Part shown: positions 1 through 11,286 of the stretch, one piece after another
Numbering within the stretch: the first letter of the stretch is position 1
How the letters are laid out: each line of letters starts with the position of its first letter
NCBI GenBank assembly: GCA_000231825.2
Contig: JH720301.1
Span: forward strand, 1,536,123-1,600,122
DNA length: 64,000 bases
Source of the DNA: Tetrahymena elliotti 4EA
Taxonomy: Eukaryota; Ciliophora; Oligohymenophorea; Hymenostomatida; Tetrahymenidae
Reading direction: 5' to 3'
The notes under the pieces: generated by a model
What the model saw: the letters and a program-made list of their open reading frames with translations, nothing else
Database searches by the model: none
What the model was told of the DNA's origin: nothing
Position numbers and translations under genes: made by a program

Positions 1-1241
1 TTTATATGTTTTATTGTTTCATATAATACATTTCTTAGCTCTCTATCTTATAGACGAGTTTGTGAAAGTATATTGTTTTATTTTTATAAAGCTATAGCAT
101 TATTTTTTGAAAAAATGTCATTATTGTTAATCTCAAAAAGCATAGAATCAGCCAAACCTGCATAATTTGAGATTTTATGTGATTTCATGATTCTTTTTTT
201 CTAAGAACTAAAACACTCGTTCATGAGACGTTTCATTTCTAAAAACCCATTTGATTTTTTCATAAAGTAATGTTTGATTTCTTCATTTATATCTTTGACT
301 TTTTAAATGTCTTTATGTAGTTTTTATATAGGATCATACTTTAATGGAGGCAAAGCTTAAGAAGAGTTGCTTTTTTACAAAATATTGAACTTTTAAAATT
401 CATCTTCACTATTTATAACATTAATATTGTAATGCTTGATATTACTTATGCTATTAGAGCTTTGCATAAGTTTTTTATATTTTAAATTATTTTAGGAGTA
501 TGAATTAGCTAAACTGCTATTTTATATTTGAGGAAACTAAATAGATGGATTTTGCTAAGAGGAGATACTATTATTGTTAAAATTAAACCCATTCATCATT
601 TACTCAGGTACAGAAGTCAAGTAGTGATCATCTGTTGAGTAATCGCTATTAAATGGAATTGATCCAGATAAGTGATTCTGATTAAAAGAATTAAATAATT
701 ATGGATTTTGCTTACGAATTTTCCTAATCATTTAAACTAATTATTCTTTTTTTCCATGCTTTTCCATAATGGTGGAGTTAAGTTAACGCAATTAATTCTT
801 TTATCCATAAATCTGCTCTTTTAATTATGTTATCCTTTATTGACAGGCTCCAATTTTTTATGAAATACTATCACTAGTGTTCTTTAGGCTATCTGAAAAT
901 AATTACAAACTTTGCAGATTATCTAAATCCTTTTTTATCATGGAGCTCTCATTCACTTCAATACCTTGCTTAGCTAATTTTTCTTCTAGTTTTTAAACTA
1001 ATCTTTCTTCTCTATTAAGCCTATTTAAATCGACAAGTACCTTATTTTTGAGTTTATCTTAATTAACATTTTTTGCAAATGAAACCTTTTCATCAATATT
1101 GTCAATAAAATCCTTCATTTCTAAATACTCATATTTAACTTAATTTGGCATATCAACACTTATCTAAGGTGTTGCTCCAAAAAACCCACCAAATCCAGCT
1201 TCTTTTTTAACCGCTGTGAGTAGTTCACCATTTCTTTACAT
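1..1241 (-). CDS. Unidentified coiled-coil protein, 3' part cut by the window edge
   Basis: With TAA/TAG read as Gln, this strand is open from an ATG at 1241 to base 1, about 413 codons, without an intron. An in-frame TGA lies about 35 nt upstream of the ATG, which supports this start. The N-terminus is Gly-rich (GFGGFFGATPQISVDMPNQ). It is followed by a charged, probably helical region of about residues 35-150 (for example NREERLVQKLEEKLAKQG) and then an Asn/Ser/Gln-rich stretch. A second charged block lies near the edge (about residues 310-410). I recognise no family; the charged helix suggests a coiled coil, but that is inference from composition. The stop codon lies outside the window. 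It is divergent from the NEK kinase gene, with about 640 nt between the two starts. Confidence 0.7.
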
Positions 1242-1879
1242 TTACTATCTAACTCCTAATTATTTTAAAATTAATTTTCAACAAGTTACGCTTAAATAGT
1301 TATTAATTATTAATAATCCTATGAGAAATTCTATTGATTATAAAACTAATATCTTCCAAAATGAGAACTCCAAATCATATAAATTATTATTTTTTGCTTT
1401 TAAATAAATCTTTTACATAATTAAAATGATTATCAAATTATCTATTAAACTTATTAAAACCTTTATTTCAAACAAAGTTATTATTATTAAATGTTAAAAA
1501 TAAAATTTACCTTAAATAGTAAATGTTTTACAGAGTTAAGTAGATTTTTTTTTTAATTGATGATCATAAAATAATAACTTTATGATTTCGTTTTTTTAAA
1601 AAAAAGTTACAGTTTAAATATTTTATGGTAATTATTTGATTAACTTTATATTTTTCATAAAAAGAAAAATAATTATTTTTATTTTTTTTTTGTTATTGTT
1701 GTATATTTCTATATTTCAATTACAATTCAAACAAATTTATATTAAATAATTTGATTCATATGTTTATATCTTATAAACTTAAAAATTGATCAGACTTTAG
1801 TATACAATAATTTAGTTTTCATATAAATCATTAAGCTTTAGTTGAGTAAGTAATTACTGATAAAATTTGTATCAAAAAA
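1242..1879. other. Intergenic spacer between divergent genes
   Basis: Very AT-rich, with T and A homopolymer runs and stops in all frames. It separates the starts of two divergent genes and so should hold both promoters. No specific element could be recognised. Confidence 0.6.
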
Positions 1880-4800
1880 ATGAGCAGCAAATAGTCTAAA
1901 TTATCAGAGTATGAATTAAAGTATAAAGAAATAGAATTAATAGGTAGAGGAACATAAGGCTCTGCAATGCTTGTGGAGTGTAAATAAGATAAAAAAAGGT
2001 ATGTGTCGAAGAAGGTCATATTGACAAATTTAAGTGAAAAAGATTAAAAAAATGCAATTTAAGAAGTATGTTTTAATCCTATTAGAATTGATTTTTGCTT
2101 ATTTACTTCTGTTTCATTTTTTTCAATAATTTTAAATATAATAAATAGCTAAAACTTTTGAGAGAAATGAAGCACCCTAATATTGTTAAATTTATAGAAA
2201 GCTACAAAGAAAAGAATAAAGTTATTATAATTATGGAATATTGCGAATATGGCGATTTATCAAAGTTGATTAAAGACAAAAGTGCTAAAGGGGAATAGGT
2301 AGATGAAAATATGATCCTTTAATGGTTTATACAAATATGCTCTGCTTTAAATTTTATTCATAGCAAAAAAGTAATTCATAGAGATATAAAATCAAGCAAC
2401 ATATTTCTAACTAAAAGTAATTGTGTTAAAATTGGTGATTTTGGTATTTCTAAGCAATTAGAAAACTCAATGGATAAGGCAAACACTGTTGTTGGTAAAT
2501 AAAATTTATATAATATAAAATATGTATGATTAATCAATTTTAATTTTAGGAACTCCTTATTATTTATCTCCTGAAGTTTGCTAAAATAAACCCTATACAT
2601 TTAAATCGGATATGTGGTCCCTTGGTTGTGTCATTTATGAGTTATGTGCTTTAAAGGTAAATAACTAACTATTAATTAATTATTTTTTTAGTGAGATATC
2701 CAAAATAAAAATTTTAAGATAGATCTATCTAGAATTAGAGAATTTTAACAAATATATTATCTAATTGTAAAAGCAATTGATATTACATCTTAAATGAAAT
2801 TATTTCTTTATTATAAAAATAAATTAACGATTTGATATTTTATTATATTCATTTTATTTTACATATTATTAATAAGCATCCATTTTAATCTAACAGTTTG
2901 ATGAGCTTAGTTATGAAGATAGCAACAGAAAAAACGCCTAAAATTCCTTAAAATTATTCACTTATGATCAGTGGGTTCATTAGGTAATAAATCAAACTCA
3001 AATTATAATAAGTATGTAAATTATTTATAAATTGATCTAGGTCCTTATTATAAAAAATACCTGAAAAAAGACCCTCAGCTCAGGATATATTAAATAATTA
3101 GAGCATAAAGAAGCTAATGAAAGAGTTTGTTTAGTAACAGTAAGAAATTGTAAATGATATTTAAAACATGAAGCAAATCATGATTTCGAAAGGAGCCTCA
3201 TAAGGAGAAATAACCTTAATGGAAAAGTAACTGCAAGAAAGAATATAGAAGTAGTAAGAATAAATAAAAGCCTAAATATAAGCACAAAGTTAGTTGATTA
3301 ACAATGAATCAGCAAAAAAGACAAAATAGAACTAATCCAACCTTGCGAATAATAAATCAAAATAATCTTACAATTAATCTTAATAAATTAAAAATGAAAG
3401 TGAGAAAAGAGAATCTCTTAGTATTACTAAAAAAGAGTAGGAAATATAGTAACAATTATACTATTTATAATCTGAAGTTATGAAAAGTTATTAAAGACTT
3501 AGCACTCCACAAAATTCAGATAAAAAGACAAAAAGCTCATAATGTTTTAAAGACTCAGATATCACAATTAAAAGTGAAATGTTATCAACATCTTCAAATA
3601 AAAAAGGAAAACAAATACAACAAATTTAAGAGGCTGGTGATTATTCAGATGGAGAGAATACTATTTAATCAATAGCAGTATCTTAGTTTGAGAAAACTAA
3701 TAAAAGACAAATAGTTAAATCTAATGCTAGTATTGTGAGTTAATAAAATAAAAATGACTAGTTAGAGAATACAGTTAAATCTTTCATAGCAGAAGATTCA
3801 TAAGAATATCACACAAGTAGTTTGGGATAATCTAAGGAAGAATAAAACAAATCTAGTGTACTAAAAGTAATATAAGACATTTTATTTATTTTTTTAATCA
3901 TTTTTTTTCGTTTTTAAATTAAAATTTAATTAAATTAGAATGATAGCTAATAGACAGAGACTAATTCATAGTTCTATACAAGTAGTGAAGGAGAAAGAGA
4001 AAGTGATAGTGATAATTACAGTGAGAAATATACACCTTGCATGGCTTTAGATTTAGTTCAAAACGAATCTATTTTGTTATCAAAATTTTTAGTTGAAAAT
4101 GACAAAACCTTAGATCAAACAAATACTTTAGTTTCAGTTTAATAAAATAAAAAAGAAGATAAAAAGATTTCTGATATATAAGAATATTCTTTAGAAAATC
4201 CTGTAATATTTGGTAGTCGATAGAATTAAAATCAAAATAATGATAACTTTACTGAAACAAGTGTTTCTTTAAATGTATCTTTAACTCAAGTAATATCTTT
4301 TGAAATATACATTTTAATTTATCTAGAAATAATTTCTTAATGATTCAAAAATATTTATTTGGTATAGCCAAACAATCATAATCAGCTTTAAATTTTGAGA
4401 AATTAGCTAATTTTTGTCATTGATTTTTAATATTGTTTGCAAAAATAAATAATTACCTGAAATTAAATGTATTTTATCAACTCTTTAATAATTATTAAAT
4501 TTTTATTAAGGATTCTGTTTTCTTAAAATCGAAGCTTGGCTTAAATGGAAATACAATACTGTAAAATAACTTGATTAACATGGTTGGGAAAAGTGAAAAA
4601 GATGAGTCATAAATATACTAAAAAAATAACTTAATCAGTGAATAAGAAAGTGATGTAAAAGAGAAAGAAGATAATGAAAATATGAATAATTAGTTTAAAT
4701 TAGAAAAAAATGAAAATATCAATGACAACTAAAGGTAATAAAGTAAAAATTCAGAGGAAAGTGAAGAATATTATGAAGATGATTTTGAGGAATATGAAGA

Positions 4801-5131
4801 TGATTTTGAAGAGTACAAGGAAGATGAGGATGATTAATAATGTAAAACTAGATCAAGTTAAAATTTTGACTGTCACTTCCTATATGAATCAGATGAAGAG
4901 AAATATGAAGATGACTATGATTAATTGGATGATATTCTTAGTATTTACAAAGATTAAATAGGTAATGAAAATCAGTAAATGTCATAAAGTCTCTACAAAT
5001 TCGATTTAACAGGTACATTAAAATTTTAGTTTTTGTTTTATTCATAATTTTTGTAAAAAATAGAAATTATAGAGGAATCTTTAGAAAATTCAACAGTTAC
5101 TTAAAAATCTTCTCAAAGTTACAAATTTTGA
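1880..5131 (+). CDS. NEK (NIMA-related) family serine/threonine protein kinase
   Basis: An N-terminal kinase domain (about residues 10-270) is followed by a long Gln/Ser/Lys-rich and acidic tail. The visible kinase signatures are the Gly loop IGRGTQGSA, a KK at the ATP-lysine position, the C-helix with LLREMKHPNIV, the hinge IIMEYCEYGDL, the catalytic loop HRDIKSSN, DFG in KIGDFGISKQL, and GTPYYLSPE. The motif order and the HPNIV and PYYLSPE segments fit the NEK family, whose ciliate members commonly act in cilia and the cell cycle; the exact role here is unknown. Introns fitted by frame: 2066-2148, 2495-2549, 2657-2876, 2984-3040, 3867-3938, 4290-4510 and 5013-5063. The spliced frame is 831 codons ending at TGA. 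The tail has a Glu/Asp/Tyr-rich patch at about 4760-4930. Confidence 0.9.
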
Positions 5132-5642
5132 AGTTAATTTTAAACTTGAAAATAAATACTAATAATTATAAAAATGATTTATCTAAAGAAATGTTATCAT
5201 AACCAATTAAAAAGATTATTTTATAATAAAAATAGAATAATTTAATCAATTTAATTTAATCAAGTAAACAAGTATTATTTTATTTGATTAAATGGTAAAA
5301 AATCTAAAATTTCTAATTCAAATTTAATATTTTTAAAAGTAATAAATAATTTTAAAATTAAAAAACAATCATCAACTTCATTCTAATTTTGTTTTCATTC
5401 CGGTAGTTTTAATCTTCTAATAATTTAAAAAAATCTTTAAATTATTTTGTTTTACTTTCTGTTTTTTTGTTTGTTAAAATACAGAAAAGATATTTATTGA
5501 CAGATTATTTTTGAATAAAAACTTACTTAATAAAAATTATATATATAAATTATGGTAATTAAAATGGTAGCAAGGAAGAATTTCCTCTTATTAATTGATT
5601 AATAGAGTTGAGTTGATAAATTATAGTTTATTTAATTTTATG
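5132..5642. other. Intergenic, between convergent 3' ends
   Basis: AT-rich spacer between the stop of the NEK kinase gene and the stop of the ankyrin gene. It probably carries both 3' UTRs. No coding or RNA signal was seen. Confidence 0.6.
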
Positions 5643-7414
5643 TCAGAAGATATTGCAGGCATTGGATTTTTTTTAGATCTTATTTTCAATTAATACTTTA
5701 AGAGAGGAGTTAGAGCATAAAGGAAGACAAGAAATAAGAAACTTATCTTCAAAAGCGCATTTCTCAAGCATAAATTTACAGATTTCTACATGATTCCATC
5801 TAAGGGCAGTCTCAAATGGTGTTTCTTCTAATTACTTCTAAATTTTGCTTGTGACCATGTAGTTACAATTTGATTTAATTAAGAATTTAACTACCTTTAT
5901 TTTAAAAGCAACTACTTAAAAAATATTAATTTAGAAATTACAATTAATTTACATCAATATTTCCATTTTTACAGGCTATATATATTGGAGTTAATCCTTT
6001 CACATTTCTTGAACTTAAGAAGTGTTCAGGATCTCTAGTGTCTCTTAGATATTTTCTTGGATCAGATTCTAGTAGTTATTTAATACACTAAATATCTTCT
6101 TATGAACCTCTTTCACATAAAAAACTCATTTTTTCTTTTCTTCTTATATCATCAAAAGCCTATTTATAGTTCTTATGAGTAGGATTTTCGTGTTCTTAAT
6201 TAGTTTTTGTTACTAACACATCATCTCCATCTTGATTATTCTGTATTTTACTTTACTAATTGCTAATGTTTTGCTTAGATATAGATCGATTTCTGAATAA
6301 TTTTAAATCGTCTTCTAATTAACACTATTAAATACATAAATTATTTTAATAAAAAAATCAATAATTTTACAATAGAATCAATTCTTTTTGGATGGATCTT
6401 AGCTAATCGTTGGATAGATACTATTGCTTTGTTCACTTAATATAATTTCAATCTTTAATGCTTATTTAAAGGCACTTTATTCTAGTTATTTTTTTAAAGC
6501 AAAATTTCTAGTATTTTATTTTTATCTTCATGTTAATTCCCCAACCCATTATTTTCTGAAGATTTTATTGATTTTAACAATGCCTATTATTGTTGTTGCT
6601 TTTTTACTGTATCTTAGTTTTAATGCAGGTTTTCCGAATTACTATATTCTAAATTGAAAAATTCCTAGTGGAATTTGCTTTTTTTAGATGAACTTTATGC
6701 AATCAAGTAAGAGTTATTTTCTCCATCAGAATTAGATGAAGAGTCTTATTTATGAAAATGTTAAAAATCTTCACCTTATAGAGGACTTTAGCAAACACTT
6801 GTTTCCAAACTGTTTGAGTATTAATTGTTTTCATAGCCATTATCAAAAGTATTATGTTAGTCATATTCTATTAAACCCTTGCTATGCGATTTATAGCTCA
6901 ATTCTAAGCTATTTGACTTAACCAAAAAATTTTATTTGCATATTTAATGATTTTCTTTCTTAGTTTCTAAAGTTAGAGCAATTTTCTTTTCTGATATTTT
7001 GTTAATAAGTTATTCTGGTTGTTAATTATTGTAGAAAAATGTTTGCTTATGATTAATACCATTTTAGCTTTCATTTTCATTTGATTTGGCATTTTCACTC
7101 ATTTTTTTAAAAAGATCTACTTCTATTTTTTGTTAATCTTCTTCATCTTCTACTTCTACTATTAAAATCTTTTGAGAATTGTTCGTCTATAAATTTTCAA
7201 ACTAGCCTCCTTAATAATCAAAAATTTCTTATCCTAAACAACTTGTGTTATTATATTTTTAATCGTTTTATATTATTTAATTAGCATTTCCATCATCTGA
7301 TCCCTTAGATTAACTCATAATATCTTGTGTGCAAAATATAAAAGTATTAATTTTATATTCACTTTCAAGCATATTATTGCAATCCTATGAAATTAAATTG
7401 ACTTCTTGCATCAT
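5643..7414 (-). CDS. Ankyrin-repeat protein with long low-complexity N-terminus
   Basis: Read with the ciliate code, the model is ATG at 7414 to TGA at 5643 with two short introns (6325-6370 and 5895-5952), giving 556 codons including the stop. The first ~360 residues are Asn/Gln/Ser/Glu-rich and unidentified. The C-terminal ~190 residues hold ankyrin-like repeats: GLTPIYIACKNGNIDVVKFL and then TPFETALRWNHVEICKFML are clear repeat cores (TPhxxAxxxGxhxhhxhLh). Ankyrin repeats bind proteins; no catalytic domain is visible, so the partner is unknown. Both introns are supported because only their removal joins the repeat into the consensus. An in-frame TGA lies just upstream of the chosen ATG. 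Confidence 0.8.
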
Positions 7415-7972
7415 ATTTGAGTAGGAATAGTCTCAATAAATAAATAATTTTAATAGAATTAAAATAAAATTATTTAATTAGTCAAGATTGTTTAATGTTT
7501 TAAAGTCTAAAATATAGCCTTTATAATTAAATAATTAAAGAGAAAGTGTTTTTTTTCTTTTTAATTTTAATTGATTAATATTGGTAACAAACTAACACTT
7601 TAATACATGAAAATATTGAAAAATAAGTAGCGATCCTAAATTAATGATCATATTTTAATTCACTGACTCACTGGCTGATTGATTAATTCCTTTTGTTATT
7701 ATTTACTAAGTTCAAAAGCATCTTTCATCAAAAAAGAACAATTTCTGTTATTAAATATGATTTGACTGATTATTTTCAACAAAAAATAATGAAATTCATT
7801 CATTTTGTCTTTCTTTCTCTCTTTTTTCATTTAAATGTTTTTTCTATTACTCAGGGCTTTCTTTAAAAGAGTTTATGAATCATTCTTTGTTTTTAAGGTT
7901 TATTAAGTTATAACTAATATAATAATTATTATAATACAAAAATAAAAACTCAAAGTTACAAGATAAAATTAA
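7415..7972. other. Intergenic
   Basis: AT-rich spacer between the start of the ankyrin gene and the 3' end of the methyltransferase gene, both on the minus strand. It presumably holds the ankyrin gene promoter. Nothing specific was recognised. Confidence 0.6.
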
Positions 7973-10783
7973 TCATTTCTTCTTTTTATTAAATATAATA
8001 TCATCTAAATCATCCGCTTTGAGATGGTCATCTTAATATTTATTATCTCTTGATCTAGTAATAACAAAGTCTTGGTCTATTTATAATATTACATACAAAA
8101 ATAAAAAATACTTTATCAAAAATACTTTAATATAAATTACCACTGTTAGTCTTTTCCATTTCTTCATCATCTACATCCTCTTCTAACTCATCAATTGCTT
8201 CTTCTAATTCTTCTTAATCTAAATCATCTACATCAACTTCACCACTTTCTAACTTTTCATAATAATCTTTCTTGCCTTCCTTAAGTTTTTCTTTTTAATT
8301 TTTTATAAAAAAATGTTAAATAAAAATGGTTAATTATGAAAAAATATTACCATATTCTAATATTTCTTTTAAGTTGAATTATTTCTTTTTAACATCTTGT
8401 AAAGTTCTTGGTTAGTCCTCTGGAGAATACATATTTTCTGCATCATAAGGATCTAATTCCTTGGAATCTTAAACATATTAATCTACAGATTTGTTGAATT
8501 CTTCTGTCAATTTAAGTTTTTCATCATCATCAGCATAAGGATCATATTCTTCTTCATCACTTAAGAATAATCCTTCATCTTCTATAGGATCACCTTATTA
8601 TTTTTTAATAATTTTATTTAAATCTTCAAGCAAAATTCCTTGATTCATAGCTTATTTCATATCAATAGTAGGTGCTTCTGCCAATTAAGTAGCCAACTCA
8701 GCCATAGAAGTTGGTTTATTTTTAGTAAATGTTAATTTGTTTCCATAATATTTTCTATAATCCTTTTTTTATCAAAATAAATTAATTTAAACTAATTCAA
8801 ATTTATCAAATCGAATATATAAAGTTTTAATAAAAATATAAAATGTTGTAAAAATTCCTTTCTGTAAAAATAATATGGTAAAAAATTACAAAAACTAAAC
8901 TTTGAGTTATTAAAAATCATTAATACCAAAATTGGATTTTTTTCAGAGAAAATTTTCTAAAAAGTAATTAATTTTTCTTTGTTAATTCACAAATTTTACA
9001 GTATAAGATAAAATAATTCATTAAAATAAATTGAATCTTGAATAATTTGAAATTGTAAATAAGAAAAAGAAAAGTAGAGTTAAAATTTACATTATATCTT
9101 TTAATTTTGTTATAACTTGCCATACGCTTTTCAATTTCTTCCTGAGTTCTTGGTTTTAAATTATTCCAATCAATATTTAATCCAGGAATCTCCTTGAATT
9201 CTTTAATTTATTCTTCAGTTACTAAAATATTTAAATGAAAAATGAATAAATATAAAGAATTAGCTATTGCAAGGCATGAGAAAAATAAATTTAAAAATAC
9301 AATTTATATAAAATAAAAATTGCTTAGTGTGTTTCTAATCTTAATTTAAATAATTTTATTATCAAAAATAAAGTCTAATCATTCCTTTTTTATATCTTTA
9401 TTATCGTTTTATATTTCAATTTTACTCTCTTCTTCTTTTTAGCTATTATTTTTGCTATGATCATTTTATATTTCAGTTTGATTTACTTATAAATTATTTT
9501 ATTCAGAACATTATTCACTTTTTTATTTTTATTATTCTTATTGCACATTTTTATTTTGTTTTTCCTACAATTTTTATTCATTCAATTTCTTACGGGTCTT
9601 TCCTTGATCATACATCTGCAAAATAACTTGACGGGTTTACTCAAGAAGCTCCTAATCTGTAAATCCTAAATCTGGAATATCATCATCGTCTATGGGGATA
9701 CCTTTCTATATAATTTACAGACAAACCAATTTAAATTACTGATATTCATTTATAAAAAAAATAAACCTCTTTCTTTTCTTCAATCTTCTTTAACTATTCA
9801 TATTCTTTTGATAATCCATAACCTTTTCCCAAATAATAAATTTCACTAGATCTTGCTCTTGAAGCTCTAGGCTTGACTCTTAAAAATTCTTTGAAGTAAA
9901 TTTTGTACATTCTAAATACATCTTTTTCTGTTGTTCCATTAAGAGTTTTCATGACAACAGTACCTCCTATTTTTAAGTTTTTAGTGCAAACATCAATAGT
10001 CATGTTATTTAAATCTTAAATAAGTAAGTGATCTTAATCTAAATCTCCACTAAAATTAGGTGCCATATCAGAAATAACCTAATTTTTCAAAGTAAAATTA
10101 AAACTTAAAAAGTAGAAATGATAAAATTATTAAAATTAATAGAAATTTCCTTTATCTTCTAATAATATTAAAAATCCTAATTTTATCTCAAAAATATAGA
10201 AGTATTGATTCATTTATTGAATCTTATTTTTATCAAATTCATTTTTCAATAATTCAACTTAAATTAATTTCTTACAACATCAACAGGCTCAAGCTTGAAA
10301 AATTCAGGTATGAAAACCTGAGTCTTTTTATCATTTATATCACCTTAGTAAAATTATGCGCCTTGAACTGGGTCCATAAAATCTCTATCAATAGCTAAAA
10401 CAGAAGGCTTTTTTTCACTGCTTTTAGTAAATTCTACTGCAACTTATGTCCAACCACCAGGAGCTGATCCTAATTCAAGTACTTTTTATCCTTACTTAAA
10501 GATTTTATATCTTTCTTATATTTCTATTAATTTATATGAAGCTCTACTTCTATAATTGTCCTAATTTGATTATTAAATTTATTTTGTTGAATTTGCTGTT
10601 AAATTATTTGAATACTTTTTAAGCTTTTTTGACATACTCATCTGTCACATGCTCCTACATCCACATCTTGGAAGACTTAGTCTTTGAGAATGCAAAAATT
10701 TATTTCTAATTAAAGAACATGGTCTTTTAAGTGATAGAAGGAATCATATCCTTCATCTAAAAAACAGAGTATCTGCAAAACAT
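7973..10783 (-). CDS. RrmJ/MRM2-type rRNA 2'-O-methyltransferase with acidic C-terminal extension
   Basis: The N-terminal third is an FtsJ/RrmJ methyltransferase. It has RSRASYKLIEI (catalytic Lys), the SAM motif VLELGSAPGGWTQVAV, ISDMAPNFSGDL (catalytic Asp), GGTVVMKTLNG (Lys) and SRARSSEIYYLG (Glu). This is the K-D-K-E set of Um methyltransferases of large-subunit rRNA. The first ~40 residues are basic and Ser/Phe-rich and may be a mitochondrial presequence, hence MRM2-like. Introns: 10561-10615, 10079-10275, 9706-9766, 8763-9090, 8291-8350 and 8077-8140. An in-frame TGA at 9379-9381 would end a 363-residue protein. However, the following exons (9221 to 7973, with WNNLKPRTQEEIEKRM and an Asp/Glu-rich tail) have no usable ATG. 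A phase-1 intron 9222-9425 removes that TGA and gives 614 codons, so I favour one gene. Two separate genes remain possible. Confidence 0.72.
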
Positions 10784-11286
10784 AATCTATTAATTTAATA
10801 CCTTTAATTTATCAAATTTTGAAAAGTTCTATCTAATTTTATATTAATTATTTAGATTTAGATAATTGTTATTGCAAAAATTTTTTGATACAATTAAAAT
10901 CAAGATTTTTGATTTATTAATTAATTTATAATTTTTTACCAAGTTTGAGGTAAATCTGTAGCCAGTAGAAATTTAAACTATTATTTAATTTATTTTGAAT
11001 ACTTTTCTTTTTAACTAGTTTAGGAAAAAAAGTATTTGTTTATCTATCTTCAATAAATCTATTATAAATGAAATACTTAGAGTTTAATTTAAATTTAATC
11101 TTTAACTTAAAATTATTTAAAAAATATTAAAAATTATGTTTAGCTTGATAAATTTTTATGAAAGTATCTTAATTGTTTTATTGAGTAGTATATTATCATA
11201 TTAATTATATTCTTTTTTAATAACACCTAAAACGTACATCACAATTATTATTATTTTTATTGATTTAATCAAAGAATACAAGCTAA
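10784..11286. other. Intergenic, head-to-head promoter region
   Basis: AT-rich spacer between the divergent starts of the methyltransferase and Exo84-like genes. No recognisable element. Confidence 0.6.

Noticed and set aside
6424..6921. Plus-strand open frames at 6424-6657 and 6736-6921
   Set aside because: They lie antisense to the ankyrin gene, which is open for hundreds of codons on the other strand and carries recognisable repeats.
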